NCBI RefSeq assembly: GCF_937906425.1
Contig: NZ_CALCYR010000173.1
Location: forward strand, 1 to 26,160
Source of the DNA: an uncultured Methanobrevibacter sp.
GTDB lineage: Archaea; Methanobacteriota; Methanobacteria; Methanobacteriales; Methanobacteriaceae
Direction: 5' to 3'
DNA: 26,160 bases
A model generated the notes under the pieces. It was not told the origin of the DNA, searched no databases, and was given only the letters and a program-made list of their open reading frames with translations. The first letter of the stretch is position 1. Each line of letters starts with the position of its first letter. The position numbers were made by a program, and so were the translations under genes. Positions 16,701 through 23,023 of the stretch are shown here, piece after piece.

Positions 16701-17638
16701 CCTACAATGTTTAAATCATATTTATAGTCATTGTTAGCCACATAATCAACTGTGTGAACTCCTTCAGTAAGGACAATGGTACAATTCTGTTTCATTTGAG
16801 CGACCAATTCCAAAGCCCTTTGCACTGTGTATAAAGGATAGTCAGGATGTCCGCTCCCATCCAAGTCACTTCCATTAGGAGAAACATAGATGGTGTTGTT
16901 TTCAACTGGAAGAGCAGAGCCCTGCTCCACATAAACATATACATCAACAGGATCAGGCATTAGCTCATTATCCCACAACCTAAGGAACCTTTCATCAGTA
17001 CATGATATGGTAAATACATAAGGTGCATCCCTTGGACTGAGGTTTGGGAAGAATGTAATGTCCAGACTGAATATTCCGTTGCTTCCAAGGAGGAAATTTG
17101 CACTGTGAACGGCATCATCATCTCCAATATATGAATAGGTCAGGTTAAGGGCACCAGGGAAAGGTTTTCCCAGATAATTGCCTATACAGTATACAGTCCC
17201 ATTGATATAAGCACTTTTTGGAGTTATCATGGTGAGATTGTCGTAATCTACACTGATTCCTTCATCAACATTAACTCCGCTGCCTAATGATTTAGAATCC
17301 TTTGATTGAATCAAATCAGAGGTGATTAAATTATCTGATTGGATTGAATCAGCATCATCTGATTGGATTGAATCAGAACTGACTTGATTAGAATTAGAAC
17401 TGAATTGATTAGAATCAGAACTGAATTGATTAGAATTAGAACTGAATTGATTAGAATCAGAACTGAATTGATTAGAATCAGAATTCTCAATATCAACACC
17501 GATTAAATCAGAATTGGAAAGATCCAAATCTCCGACAATATCAGTTTGATTGTCTAAATCACTAGCAAATGAAGAAGGAATTAGCAAAATAAGCATTAAT
17601 AAAACACTTAATAAAAGTAAAATTTTTGAATTCTTCAT
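10775..17638 (-). CDS. Giant adhesin-like protein with four beta-helix segments (2287 aa)
   Basis: Secreted surface protein without a peptidase. Order: signal peptide 1-25; FSS(D/N)SNQ heptad repeats at 53-87 and a Ser/Asp/Gln tail to about 118; an unfamiliar beta-rich domain about 132-240 (SAYINGTVYCIGNYLGK); beta-helix 1 from 247 (NTIYVSPNGSDLDGSG); a spacer to 600; beta-helix 2 from about 601 (SVIYVATNGNDYTGSG); an Ig-like domain about 960-1048; beta-helix 3 about 1050-1515 (FYWFIGENGYFTLQDA); four Ig-like domains to about 1890; an acidic hinge (HGDDNDTNQSDENETG); a short fourth helix segment about 1919-2090; then two Ig-like modules at 2101-2195 and 2199-2287. The final module is very basic (17 Lys and 2 Arg against 2 acidic residues). 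The start is clear, with AAGGCGAT before the ATG. No membrane anchor or pseudomurein-binding repeat is seen. It sits between the two peptidase-bearing paralogues. An adhesion or scaffold role is inferred from family; the ligand is unknown. Confidence 0.88.
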   Translation of the reverse strand: MKNSKILLLLSVLLMLILLIPSSFASDLDNQTDIVGDLDLSNSDLIGVDIENSDSNQFSSDSNQFSSNSNQFSSDSNQFSSNSNQVSSDSIQSDDADSIQSDNLITSDLIQSKDSKSLGSGVNVDEGISVDYDNLTMITPKSAYINGTVYCIGNYLGKPFPGALNLTYSYIGDDDAVHSANFLLGSNGIFSLDITFFPNLSPRDAPYVFTISCTDERFLRLWDNELMPDPVDVYVYVEQGSALPVENNTIYVSPNGSDLDGSGHPDYPLYTVQRALELVAQMKQNCTIVLTEGVHTVDYVANNDYKYDLNIVGLPGAILDFAGASYGFEFGGTVSLSNLTFINAKGPRTAYYAPIKMSSTSGKILSVENCDFINCSGNYAGAISTYYGGTALLKVNNSNFINCKGTTGGAISVSYAKNAVIEHSSFINCSSSYGAIGVHTTTGGLDATRINYCIFSGNSGTNVSDVYTKKAENLEYNFWGTNEKPDSSRVSENSTITNYVILDIGADTNRVIINRNYLFSFDLTKYTDGNEIYSLDTSLPEIEISLSSDIGSFDSNPVATVNGLASSNYIAANTGRETINVYTPGLTETISFDILGDDSSVIYVATNGNDYTGSGTEASPYQTIAKALESVTSTKNTIYVKKGTYNEKDLLIEDTVTIIGEDLEQTIIDGQNNGRIFVISAYNANIELKTITLANGNPNYEDDFDDYDLFKKGQGGAIYLDAGFLKLNQTRILNSTSLAGGAIFADCGAAGSLTIIDSVFDNNSLDEDYNYYDWYFDILGGAAIYSDFTSMTITNSNFTNNHANAYDGYNEGGAIYVGDSLSLSGCIFEANSAEKGGAIYIDANNRSDVNIANSQFIANTASEEGAAIYSGLSASTSINSNVFDLNVASGDGGAIYAYGLNVKDYIRNNNFTNNRAQNGAAIYGRYAALTLSNNIMENNTANAIYTNNAFMNANITFLDNKTVMVNHDSQTELYALLTDDMGNPIANGVVKFTLDDRVISSGTTDDEGFVKISYNTNETLASYLVSGSFAGSNSSYPLSIKTAVLEVTQFYWFIGENGYFTLQDAVDASEEGDVLTAIPGAYSYEEVAIGSRMDHIYKNLTIRAENLGDLVLAGLNGRLFNIAYQFYGDYNHRPSQLTLENVIIENSTDEYGGAIYNDGYFIANNCIFRYNSETNYDTGSKWHGGAIMNWRDMKINNCTFESNYGISGAAINTESLTGTVIITNTIFRDNTVSDVGGAIYAAGYSSNYLIMENCSFINNIAAGDEMGSGGALFTVVNTTLINCEFINNTAEISGGAIYSGDYLTCDNISIEGSSAGWGGACFLVPSYSTTTSSTTDGETVVENIETYILNNSEFKNNYAEFQGGTIYAGYYRISTGFLENCSIINSSSGEWGGAISNGLSNCTITNVKFYNISSALGGAIYNFGEEVFDGYSYVDYIGRLFVTGCEFENISSTTNGGAISNDDEYTYMELENSSFKNIAAGAIGGVIFNNGILNLKNNVMDNASAETASYIYNNYSTSRVYLKFLNAETVYYSLGENSTYTLFVNVTDDMGNPISGGYVGFYVDGSLNSSSCEVLEGIAIYDYIVPDIGEYKIGGVYTGSSEGMFIEEKGTLIATKLNTTQFAVENDPKLAGDSLIIKLIDNNENPMANAMVEIEFIENGKSSFINQSTDDEGQIAFENLAVGNYTIKASYLGEGSYLGTNFTYDFAIGKFSTDILFDLTNNQLRIVLMDISNNLPIASAPLQISLIDGKGQTTYINQSTNGEGVLSLSLSKGNYLLKAEYMGDDSYLPSENSTDFDIRPVSVALSLENTVVYIDDSFTLEIGLVDVNGQGLNANVLMSFNGQDKNISLVNGKASVKMDPILYVGEYPITLFYLGDDTYDVAILSDNITVLVHGDDNDTNQSDENETGPGESNVTHTGNDALDIQTAIDKANPGDIINLGDYDYTDVSNINITKNITIAADGASIASANDGNPIFNILPVSAGVENVTIDGIDFILGENDVLVSAIAENGSGLMIEVPEINILNNALSTADGVSAESITVLKLESERGVLSPTNVINVSKNTLESGMNPFLFDVTSATSGSDAYVPIGGNFPEKLASEILCANMTTNAINTVLDGRNGEYFNFQLVDSNGKALANKPIVVGFNGHVYSYTTDEKGSAKTQINLGVKGGYTFAISFLGDESYNASFAVAKITVNPEPVQLTTAKKTYKASAKTKTLTATFKTSRGTAISGKKISFTVNGKTYTASTNAKGVATVKVSISKKGTYSFTAKFAGDERYKAVSVKSTLKLS
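17333..17482. repeat. In-gene tandem repeats (21 bp and 24 bp)
   Basis: Five 21-bp units at 17378-17398, 17399-17419, 17420-17440, 17441-17461 and 17462-17482 encode FSS(D/N)SNQ heptads; one base alternates C/T and so switches Asp and Asn. Next to them, a 20-base block at 17333-17352 recurs at 17357-17376 (24-bp period, encoding DSIQSD). All unit lengths are multiples of three, so unit gain or loss keeps the frame. Confidence 0.9.
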
Positions 17639-17783
17639 AATATCGCCTTTTTAATCAATATTGAGTACTTTTATTTAAAATAAGATTGAAATAAAACTTA
17701 TTAAATCCTAAAAATTAATTAAATAATCTTAGAACTCTTTAAATTAATTATTTTTGAAAATCTTTTAAAATTTTATTTGAAAT

Positions 17784-17905
17784 GCTTTAAACTTGAAATT
17801 TTTGTTTTAAATACTTTAAAAACTTAAAGAATTTTGTTTTAAATACTTTAAAAACTTGAAATTTTTGTTTTAAATACTTTAAAAACTTGAAAAATTTTAA
17901 TTTTA
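17784..17905. repeat. 31-32 bp tandem repeat, about 3.5 units
   Basis: GTTTTAAATACTTTAAAAAC recurs at 17804, 17836 and 17867, with a partial unit before and after. It lies in the presumed leader or promoter region of the 2287-residue gene. Confidence 0.8.
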
Positions 17906-17944
17906 AAATTAACTTTTAAATTCAAATCAAAACTCTTAAGTCCA

Positions 17945-17983
17945 ATAAAAACTTTAATCATTCCAGGAATTGTTTTGATTAAA
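17945..17983 (-). other. Hairpin in the leader of the 2287-residue gene
   Basis: TTTAATCA (17953-17960) pairs with TGATTAAA (17976-17983) around a 15-base loop. On the - strand it is followed by GTTTTTATTGG. It could be an attenuator or the end of a short RNA started at the promoter near 18030, or be chance in A/T-rich DNA. Confidence 0.3.
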
Positions 17984-18019
17984 AAACAAAATTAAATTAT
18001 CATATTTTATAAATGCTCG

Positions 18020-18057
18020 CCTAATGTATATAATAAGTCTACTATCGCATAATAGTA
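18020..18057 (-). promoter_or_regulatory. Candidate promoter with adjoining palindrome
   Basis: On the - strand, CTTATTATATACATTA (around 18023-18038) looks like a BRE/TATA element. Immediately upstream is TACTAT-CGCATA-ATAGTA (18040-18057), a 6-bp inverted repeat in an operator-like position. Initiation near 18000 would give the 2287-residue gene a leader of about 360 bases. Judged by eye only. Confidence 0.35.
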
Positions 18058-18330
18058 AAAGAATTATAATTCGATTGTCAATCAAAACTAAAACCAATAA
18101 AAGAAAGTTTAAACGAGGAAAAAAGCAAAAGATATAATCAATTTTTAAAACGATACCTAAATAATTACACTTTTAATAAAAATTTATCCAATTTTTTAAG
18201 ATATCCCTTACGAAATGAAAAAAAAGTTAAAATAAAAAAATATTTTTCACCAATAAGATCTCATTTTATAAAAATCCTAAAATTATTCAATTAATTTAAA
18301 GAATTTTAACAAATTTTAAATACAAAATAC

Positions 18331-18463
18331 AGATTTAAATTAATTTCAATAGCTGAAAATCAATTAAAAACCAAAACTAAGATTAACAATTAATCCAATA
18401 GCTAAAAATCAATTAAAAACCAAAACACGGATTAAAAATTAATTTCAATAGCTAAAATAAATG
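18331..18463. repeat. 49-bp tandem repeat, about 2.7 units
   Basis: Units start at 18331, 18380 and 18429 and share the CAATAGCTAAAAATCAATTA core; the third is incomplete. No reading frame runs through it. Confidence 0.8.
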
Positions 18464-19006
18464 AAATCAAGTTAAATCCCCTAAAAATTATTTTAACTAA
18501 AACTCCCAAATACTATTCAACAACATTAGTATTATCTTCAAATTATTTTCATTAAATAAAAATAATTCGAAGGTTAATATAATACATAACAATATATTTT
18601 TTTGCTTTATACAATATAAATAATTTACTAAATAAATCGATTGAGATACTTTTACCTATCAAACTTAACCCAGTAAATAATAATAAACTAAATCAGCATC
18701 AAATATAATGTTATTTAAAAAAATAATAATATTAAAAATTTTCTAAGACAAAATAAAATAAAATTAGGATTATTTTTAAAAAACAAGAAAGCGTAGGATT
18801 AATTAAATGAATATGATGAATCTAAAAAGAGAAAAAAACTTGATAAGGAAATGATATTAACATTCGAAAATATGTTTTTTTAAAACGAGAAAAATTAATG
18901 AAAAAATCAAAAAAATAGGCAAAAAATATGATAATAACATGATAATATCATTTTGAAAAAAAGGGAATAAAATGCTTAAAATTTAAAAAGAATAAAATTA
19001 AGAATT

Positions 19007-19046
19007 AAAAATAGAAAAGAACTAATAAAAATAGAAAAGAACTAAT
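19007..19046. repeat. 20-bp direct repeat, two copies
   Basis: AATAGAAAAGAACTAATAAA is present twice in tandem, about 60-95 bases after the stop of the 1235-residue gene. On the transcribed (-) strand the units are T-rich. Confidence 0.7.
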
Positions 19047-19049
19047 AAA

Positions 19050-19095
19050 AATAAAAAATAAGAATTAAAAATAAAAAAATAAAGAGAAAAACTCT
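19050..19095 (-). terminator. Terminator of the 1235-residue gene
   Basis: AGAG-AAAAA-CTCT (19083-19095) forms a short stem-loop. On the - strand it is followed by TTTATTTTTTTATTTTTAATT, a typical oligo-T end, only a few bases after the stop codon at 19103. Confidence 0.5.
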
Positions 19096-19102
19096 CCAAA
19101 AA

Positions 19103-22100
19103 CTATTTTATAAGCAATTTAGCTGTTTTAGTAACAGCCCCATAATAAGTGTTGCCAGCAAACTTAACTGTAAAGCTATAAGTCTTTTTAGAAGACAAAC
19201 TAACCTTGACTGTAGCAATTCCCTTTGAATTGGTAGTTCCAACATAAGTCTTTCCATTTAAAACAAAGGAGATCTTTTTACCCTTAACAAGATTTCCATG
19301 ATTGTCCTTCAATGTTGCAGTTAAGGTCTTTGTCTTGGCACTTGCCTTATATGACTTGTTTGGAACAGTCAAACTCATCACTTTTGGAATAACACTTATC
19401 CTAGCCACTGCAAAGCTTGCATAATAATCCTCATCACTTAAGAAACAGATTGCAAAGGTATGATTTCCAATTTCCTTAAGGTTAATCTGAAGACGTACAC
19501 TTCCATTTTCATCACTTGTCAAATTATAGATATGGCCATTGAAACCTATTTGAATAAGCTTCTTTGCCAATGGCTTTCCATTAATGTCCTGAAGCGTGAC
19601 ATTGAAGTATTCTCCAACCCTTCCCTCTGTTGCAAGGAAAACAGACTGTGTAGTCATGTTCTGATAAATAATCCTTGTATACATCCTATTGTATAACTTA
19701 AGGGAAGCTGAAACATTCTCATTAAGGCTGACAGTGGAACTGTTTGCTGAAACCTGGATGATTGTAGCATTGGTCTTTTGAAGAAGAATAAACAATTCAA
19801 GAACTGCTGAATCTCCCCCATTCAACTTATCAATATACCAAACATTATCCTTAAAGCTTGAATTTGTTGAATTGCTTGGAAGATCCATGCTTGATTTTTC
19901 AACGCTAAGACCATTGTCCAATTTTAAGCAAACAAATACATCCCTTGCAGCATTTGCCCTGTTTGTAACTGTAACATTAAGCTTTATAGTGTCATTATTC
20001 TTGAATGAGGATACATTTGAACTAAGATTCAATTCAAGCTCATCCATATACTCTGTATAAACCTTAAGACAGACGCTTGCATTATTCAACCTATAAGGAT
20101 AGGAGTCCTCATAAAACTTCATGACCCTATTGTAGGAATAATTGTAGAGATCATACCAATTGACCCCGTCAGGACTTACAAAGGACTGATTGAAATTGCT
20201 GCGCGCCAATGATGAATAACCGCTATAGTTTGTTCCAATAGCTATTGGAAAAGTCGAACTTGGAGTGGTCAGCTTAACAATTATCCTGAAGCTGTCCCCC
20301 CTTTTTACACTTATAAGCTTGCTCAATTCAATTGTATGATAGCCTGCACCCTTTATGCTTCCGCTTGAAGTGTAGACAGATTTGTTGTTTACAGTAATGT
20401 TTACCGCATATGTGGAATCTCCAAAGGTGTATAATCCAAAGGCCTTTAAAGGATTATTGTTTTCTGCAGTGAACTGATTTGCAAACCATGCTGTACTGCA
20501 ACTGTATCCGAGGGACTCATAAGTGTTACCATAAAGGTCATGCTGATAGATTGTACCATAATAGCTTGAGTTTTCAACTGACTCTATTGCAAGTGCAGAA
20601 ACCGTTTCAGTTGAAGCTGCAAATGAAGCGTCATAGTATGAGATATAGTAATATCCGGAATATCCTGAATAAGGACCCCAACTGTTTTTCAGAATAAATG
20701 CGCCGTCTCCAGGAGGGCTGTTTGGAAAATTCTCCCTTGAGAAATTGTCATCCCAGCCAACAATTGCCAATGCATGATTTGCCAAAATCGGAATGACTGA
20801 ATAAGCATTCATGTTTTGCCTTAAGACTCCGGAATACAATGAGGTATACACTGCACCATACTTTAAGATAGCCAATTTAATTTGATTATTGTCCAGATAT
20901 CCTCTGCGCAAAGGCATGAGAAGAACATCGGTAACATCCAAAACCTTTTCAAGGCCGGTGATTGGAGATTCTGTTGCAGAGGAAAATGGGTCATCACTTT
21001 CATTTACAGGGCCGTCTCCCCTTAAAAGATATGCAAGAGCCATGTAATAGTTTCCTCCATCACCCCATTCAGTACCATTTTCACTGTCAGGACCCATCAT
21101 GTTTTTCATATTGTTTTCCGATAGGCTATAACTTCCATTTTCAAACTTCAATAGATAGGATTCCAAAGCGGAATAGATTGCAAATGCCCAACAGGCACCT
21201 GAACTGCCCTGATTCTTAACGGCAGTAGTAAGATTCAATGCCCTTAAATCATAGGAGCTTGGAATAGCTGATAAATTCAGCTCATTTAGAATGCTTGAAT
21301 AGTTTAATGTGTCAGATACAATCAACTGATCCTCAATTGCAAGCAATACATCATCCTTTTCAGTCTTGATTGAATTGTTAATGAACTTTGAATTATTGAT
21401 TGAATAAATTCCATTCATGTTATAGACTGTGGAATTTTTAGAGGCGATTCCACCTGCATAATTGTTTGAGATTGTGGAATTGATGATTCCAAGCAATGTT
21501 CCCTTATTTGAGATTGCTGAACCATAGGTATAGGTTCCGCTAATGCTGTTATCGGCAATTGTGGAATTGACAACATAGACATTGCGGCTTGCCCATATGG
21601 AAATTGCTCCGCCAAGGGAGTAGGAAGATTTAATCATGTTTCCTTTAAGGCTGGAATTGAAAATGCTTAAATATGCCCCTTTTGTAAATATTGCGCCCCC
21701 AGTTCCATAGGTTCCATTAAGATAATTTCCAGTGAATTGGGAATTGAATATGCTCATATCACCAAGATCCAATGAAATTGCCCCTCCAAAGACCTCATGA
21801 CGATTGGAATTTGAACTGACGGAATTGTTAATGAATTTTGAATCGATTATTCTTATTATGCTGCTTTCAGCATAAATTGCTCCACCATAACCTGTTTCCG
21901 TAGTTTCCAAATCAACATAGGCAGTATTGTTGATAAAGCTTGAATTATAGACATTCAAATGAGCATTATTTATTGAAATAGCTCCGCCAGTCACCTTGGA
22001 ATGCTTATTGGATGTAAGTATATTTCTGAAATTGGAATTTATGATATTGATATAGGACTCTCCGCTAATGCGAATAATCGGATATGATGAGGTCCTATTA

Positions 22101-22810
22101 CGTGTAAAGCTTAAGTTTATGAAATTTATGCAATTGCTTGAATACATTGTAAATAGGCTTGAAGTTCCATTTGAGACAAGGATTGTATTTGATGAATCCT
22201 CTCCAATGATTGAAAGATTCTGGTCAATGTAATTATTTGAGGATGTGACATAGCTTCCCTTGGCAATATAAATGTTTTTAACAGTTTCATTTAGATAATA
22301 AAATGCATTGTCAAGGGTCTTGAAAGGATTTGCCTTGGTACCGCTCTCATTTGTTCCTGTAAAAGATCCATTAACGTATAATGTGTTTGAATCATTTAAA
22401 TCAAATGTGGGAATGACAAATGTGGAATTCAAATCAGGCAGACGAGTTCCATCAGAGGAAAACTGAGGATTGTAATTGAAATTTGAGTCTGGGACAGAAC
22501 TGGAAGATATTGTGTTTGAATCAATGTTTGAATTGGATTGTGAATCAGAAATCAATTTAGAACTGGATTCAATATCTTCGATTAAACTAGAATTAGACCC
22601 TAAAGACCCATCACTTAAATAATTAGACTCTTCAATGACAGAGCTCAAATATCCATCATTTTCACTAATATCTTCTAAATCAAGACTATCTACAGAAGTT
22701 TCATCACTTATATCAGCCTGTAAATTATTTTCAGCCGCAAAACTCACTGGAATAAGTAAAAGACCGATTAAAATGACAAAAACTAAAATTTTCGATTTCA
22801 TTAATTTCAT
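19103..22810 (-). CDS. Adhesin-like protein with beta-helix, papain-type peptidase and basic Ig tail (1235 aa)
   Basis: Secreted paralogue of the 1663-residue protein. Order: signal peptide 1-26 (MKSKILVFVILIGLLLIPVSFAA); Ser/Asn/Asp linker about 63-122; beta-helix about 142-490 (NTLYVNGSFTGTNESG, then GGAI rungs); C1 peptidase about 516-740; lectin-like domain about 760-905; DUF11-like domain about 915-1010; two C-terminal Ig-like modules about 1046-1140 and 1145-1235. The active residues are present: Gln534 and Cys540 (QGSSGACWAF), His679 (NHALAIVGWDD) and Asn709 (LKNSWGPYSG). The last two modules closely resemble the end of the 2287-residue protein, not that of its own paralogue. The final module has 17 Lys and 1 Asp. 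The start is uncertain: no good ribosome site precedes the first ATG, whereas GAGATGAA precedes Met4 (22799-22801) at normal spacing. No anchor motif is seen. It lies 213 bases after fumB on the same strand. Confidence 0.9.
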   Translation of the reverse strand: MKLMKSKILVFVILIGLLLIPVSFAAENNLQADISDETSVDSLDLEDISENDGYLSSVIEESNYLSDGSLGSNSSLIEDIESSSKLISDSQSNSNIDSNTISSSSVPDSNFNYNPQFSSDGTRLPDLNSTFVIPTFDLNDSNTLYVNGSFTGTNESGTKANPFKTLDNAFYYLNETVKNIYIAKGSYVTSSNNYIDQNLSIIGEDSSNTILVSNGTSSLFTMYSSNCINFINLSFTRNRTSSYPIIRISGESYINIINSNFRNILTSNKHSKVTGGAISINNAHLNVYNSSFINNTAYVDLETTETGYGGAIYAESSIIRIIDSKFINNSVSSNSNRHEVFGGAISLDLGDMSIFNSQFTGNYLNGTYGTGGAIFTKGAYLSIFNSSLKGNMIKSSYSLGGAISIWASRNVYVVNSTIADNSISGTYTYGSAISNKGTLLGIINSTISNNYAGGIASKNSTVYNMNGIYSINNSKFINNSIKTEKDDVLLAIEDQLIVSDTLNYSSILNELNLSAIPSSYDLRALNLTTAVKNQGSSGACWAFAIYSALESYLLKFENGSYSLSENNMKNMMGPDSENGTEWGDGGNYYMALAYLLRGDGPVNESDDPFSSATESPITGLEKVLDVTDVLLMPLRRGYLDNNQIKLAILKYGAVYTSLYSGVLRQNMNAYSVIPILANHALAIVGWDDNFSRENFPNSPPGDGAFILKNSWGPYSGYSGYYYISYYDASFAASTETVSALAIESVENSSYYGTIYQHDLYGNTYESLGYSCSTAWFANQFTAENNNPLKAFGLYTFGDSTYAVNITVNNKSVYTSSGSIKGAGYHTIELSKLISVKRGDSFRIIVKLTTPSSTFPIAIGTNYSGYSSLARSNFNQSFVSPDGVNWYDLYNYSYNRVMKFYEDSYPYRLNNASVCLKVYTEYMDELELNLSSNVSSFKNNDTIKLNVTVTNRANAARDVFVCLKLDNGLSVEKSSMDLPSNSTNSSFKDNVWYIDKLNGGDSAVLELFILLQKTNATIIQVSANSSTVSLNENVSASLKLYNRMYTRIIYQNMTTQSVFLATEGRVGEYFNVTLQDINGKPLAKKLIQIGFNGHIYNLTSDENGSVRLQINLKEIGNHTFAICFLSDEDYYASFAVARISVIPKVMSLTVPNKSYKASAKTKTLTATLKDNHGNLVKGKKISFVLNGKTYVGTTNSKGIATVKVSLSSKKTYSFTVKFAGNTYYGAVTKTAKLLIK
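20600..21265 (-). other. Papain-family (C1) peptidase domain inside the 1235-aa protein
   Basis: Opens with IPSSYDLRAL near residue 516. The Cys540 codon is at 21191-21193, His679 at 20774-20776 and Asn709 at 20684-20686. The Cys-to-His and His-to-Asn spacings (139 and 30 residues) almost equal those of the paralogue (140 and 31), so the two domains are colinear and both appear active. Confidence 0.9.
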
Positions 22811-23023
22811 CTCTAAAAAGAACTTATTTAATTTAAAACTGAATTAACTCTTTTTTTAAAAATTATTTTATTTAAAACTGAATAAAATTTTAATAAAAAT
22901 TATTTTATTTAAAACTGAATAAAATCCAATTAAAAATCTATTTATTTATTTAATACTGATAAAACTTTTATAAAAATTTTTTTATTATAAATATGAATTA
23001 AATCCTAATAAAAATTATTTTAT
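22811..23023. repeat. About 38-bp degenerate tandem repeat between fumB and the 1235-residue gene
   Basis: TTTAAAACTGAAT-like cores recur near 22832, 22871, 22908, 22949 and 22987, diverging towards fumB. The stretch must hold either a promoter for the downstream gene or readthrough from fumB; no clear TATA box stands out. Confidence 0.7.

Larger units (their letters stand above)
17639..19102. other. 1464-bp gap without a supported gene
   Basis: The longest non-coding stretch here. Both strands are full of stops, and the longest readable stretches are only a few tens of codons with no ribosome site. It holds the promoter and leader of the 2287-residue gene, the terminator of the 1235-residue gene, and repeats at 17784-17905, 18331-18463 and 19007-19046 (own entries). 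A perfect TTTATA-CAA-TATAAA palindrome at 18606-18620 could act as a TATA box in either direction. A patch of somewhat higher GC lies at 18014-18050. A decayed gene or a small RNA cannot be excluded. Confidence 0.6.

Noticed and set aside
17378..17482. CRISPR-like regular repeats
   Set aside because: The 21-bp units follow each other without spacers, are in frame, and encode the heptad repeat of the adhesin.
18331..18463. Possible CRISPR remnant
   Set aside because: The 49-bp units are head-to-tail with no unique spacers, and no cas gene is nearby.
17639..19102. Insertion sequence or prophage remnant in the long gap
   Set aside because: No terminal inverted repeats, target duplications, transposase or integrase fragments could be seen.
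5424..22810. Covalent anchoring motif or pseudomurein-binding repeats in the three giant proteins
   Set aside because: I looked for LPxTG-like motifs, C-terminal hydrophobic helices and the typical pseudomurein-binding repeat pattern, and saw none.
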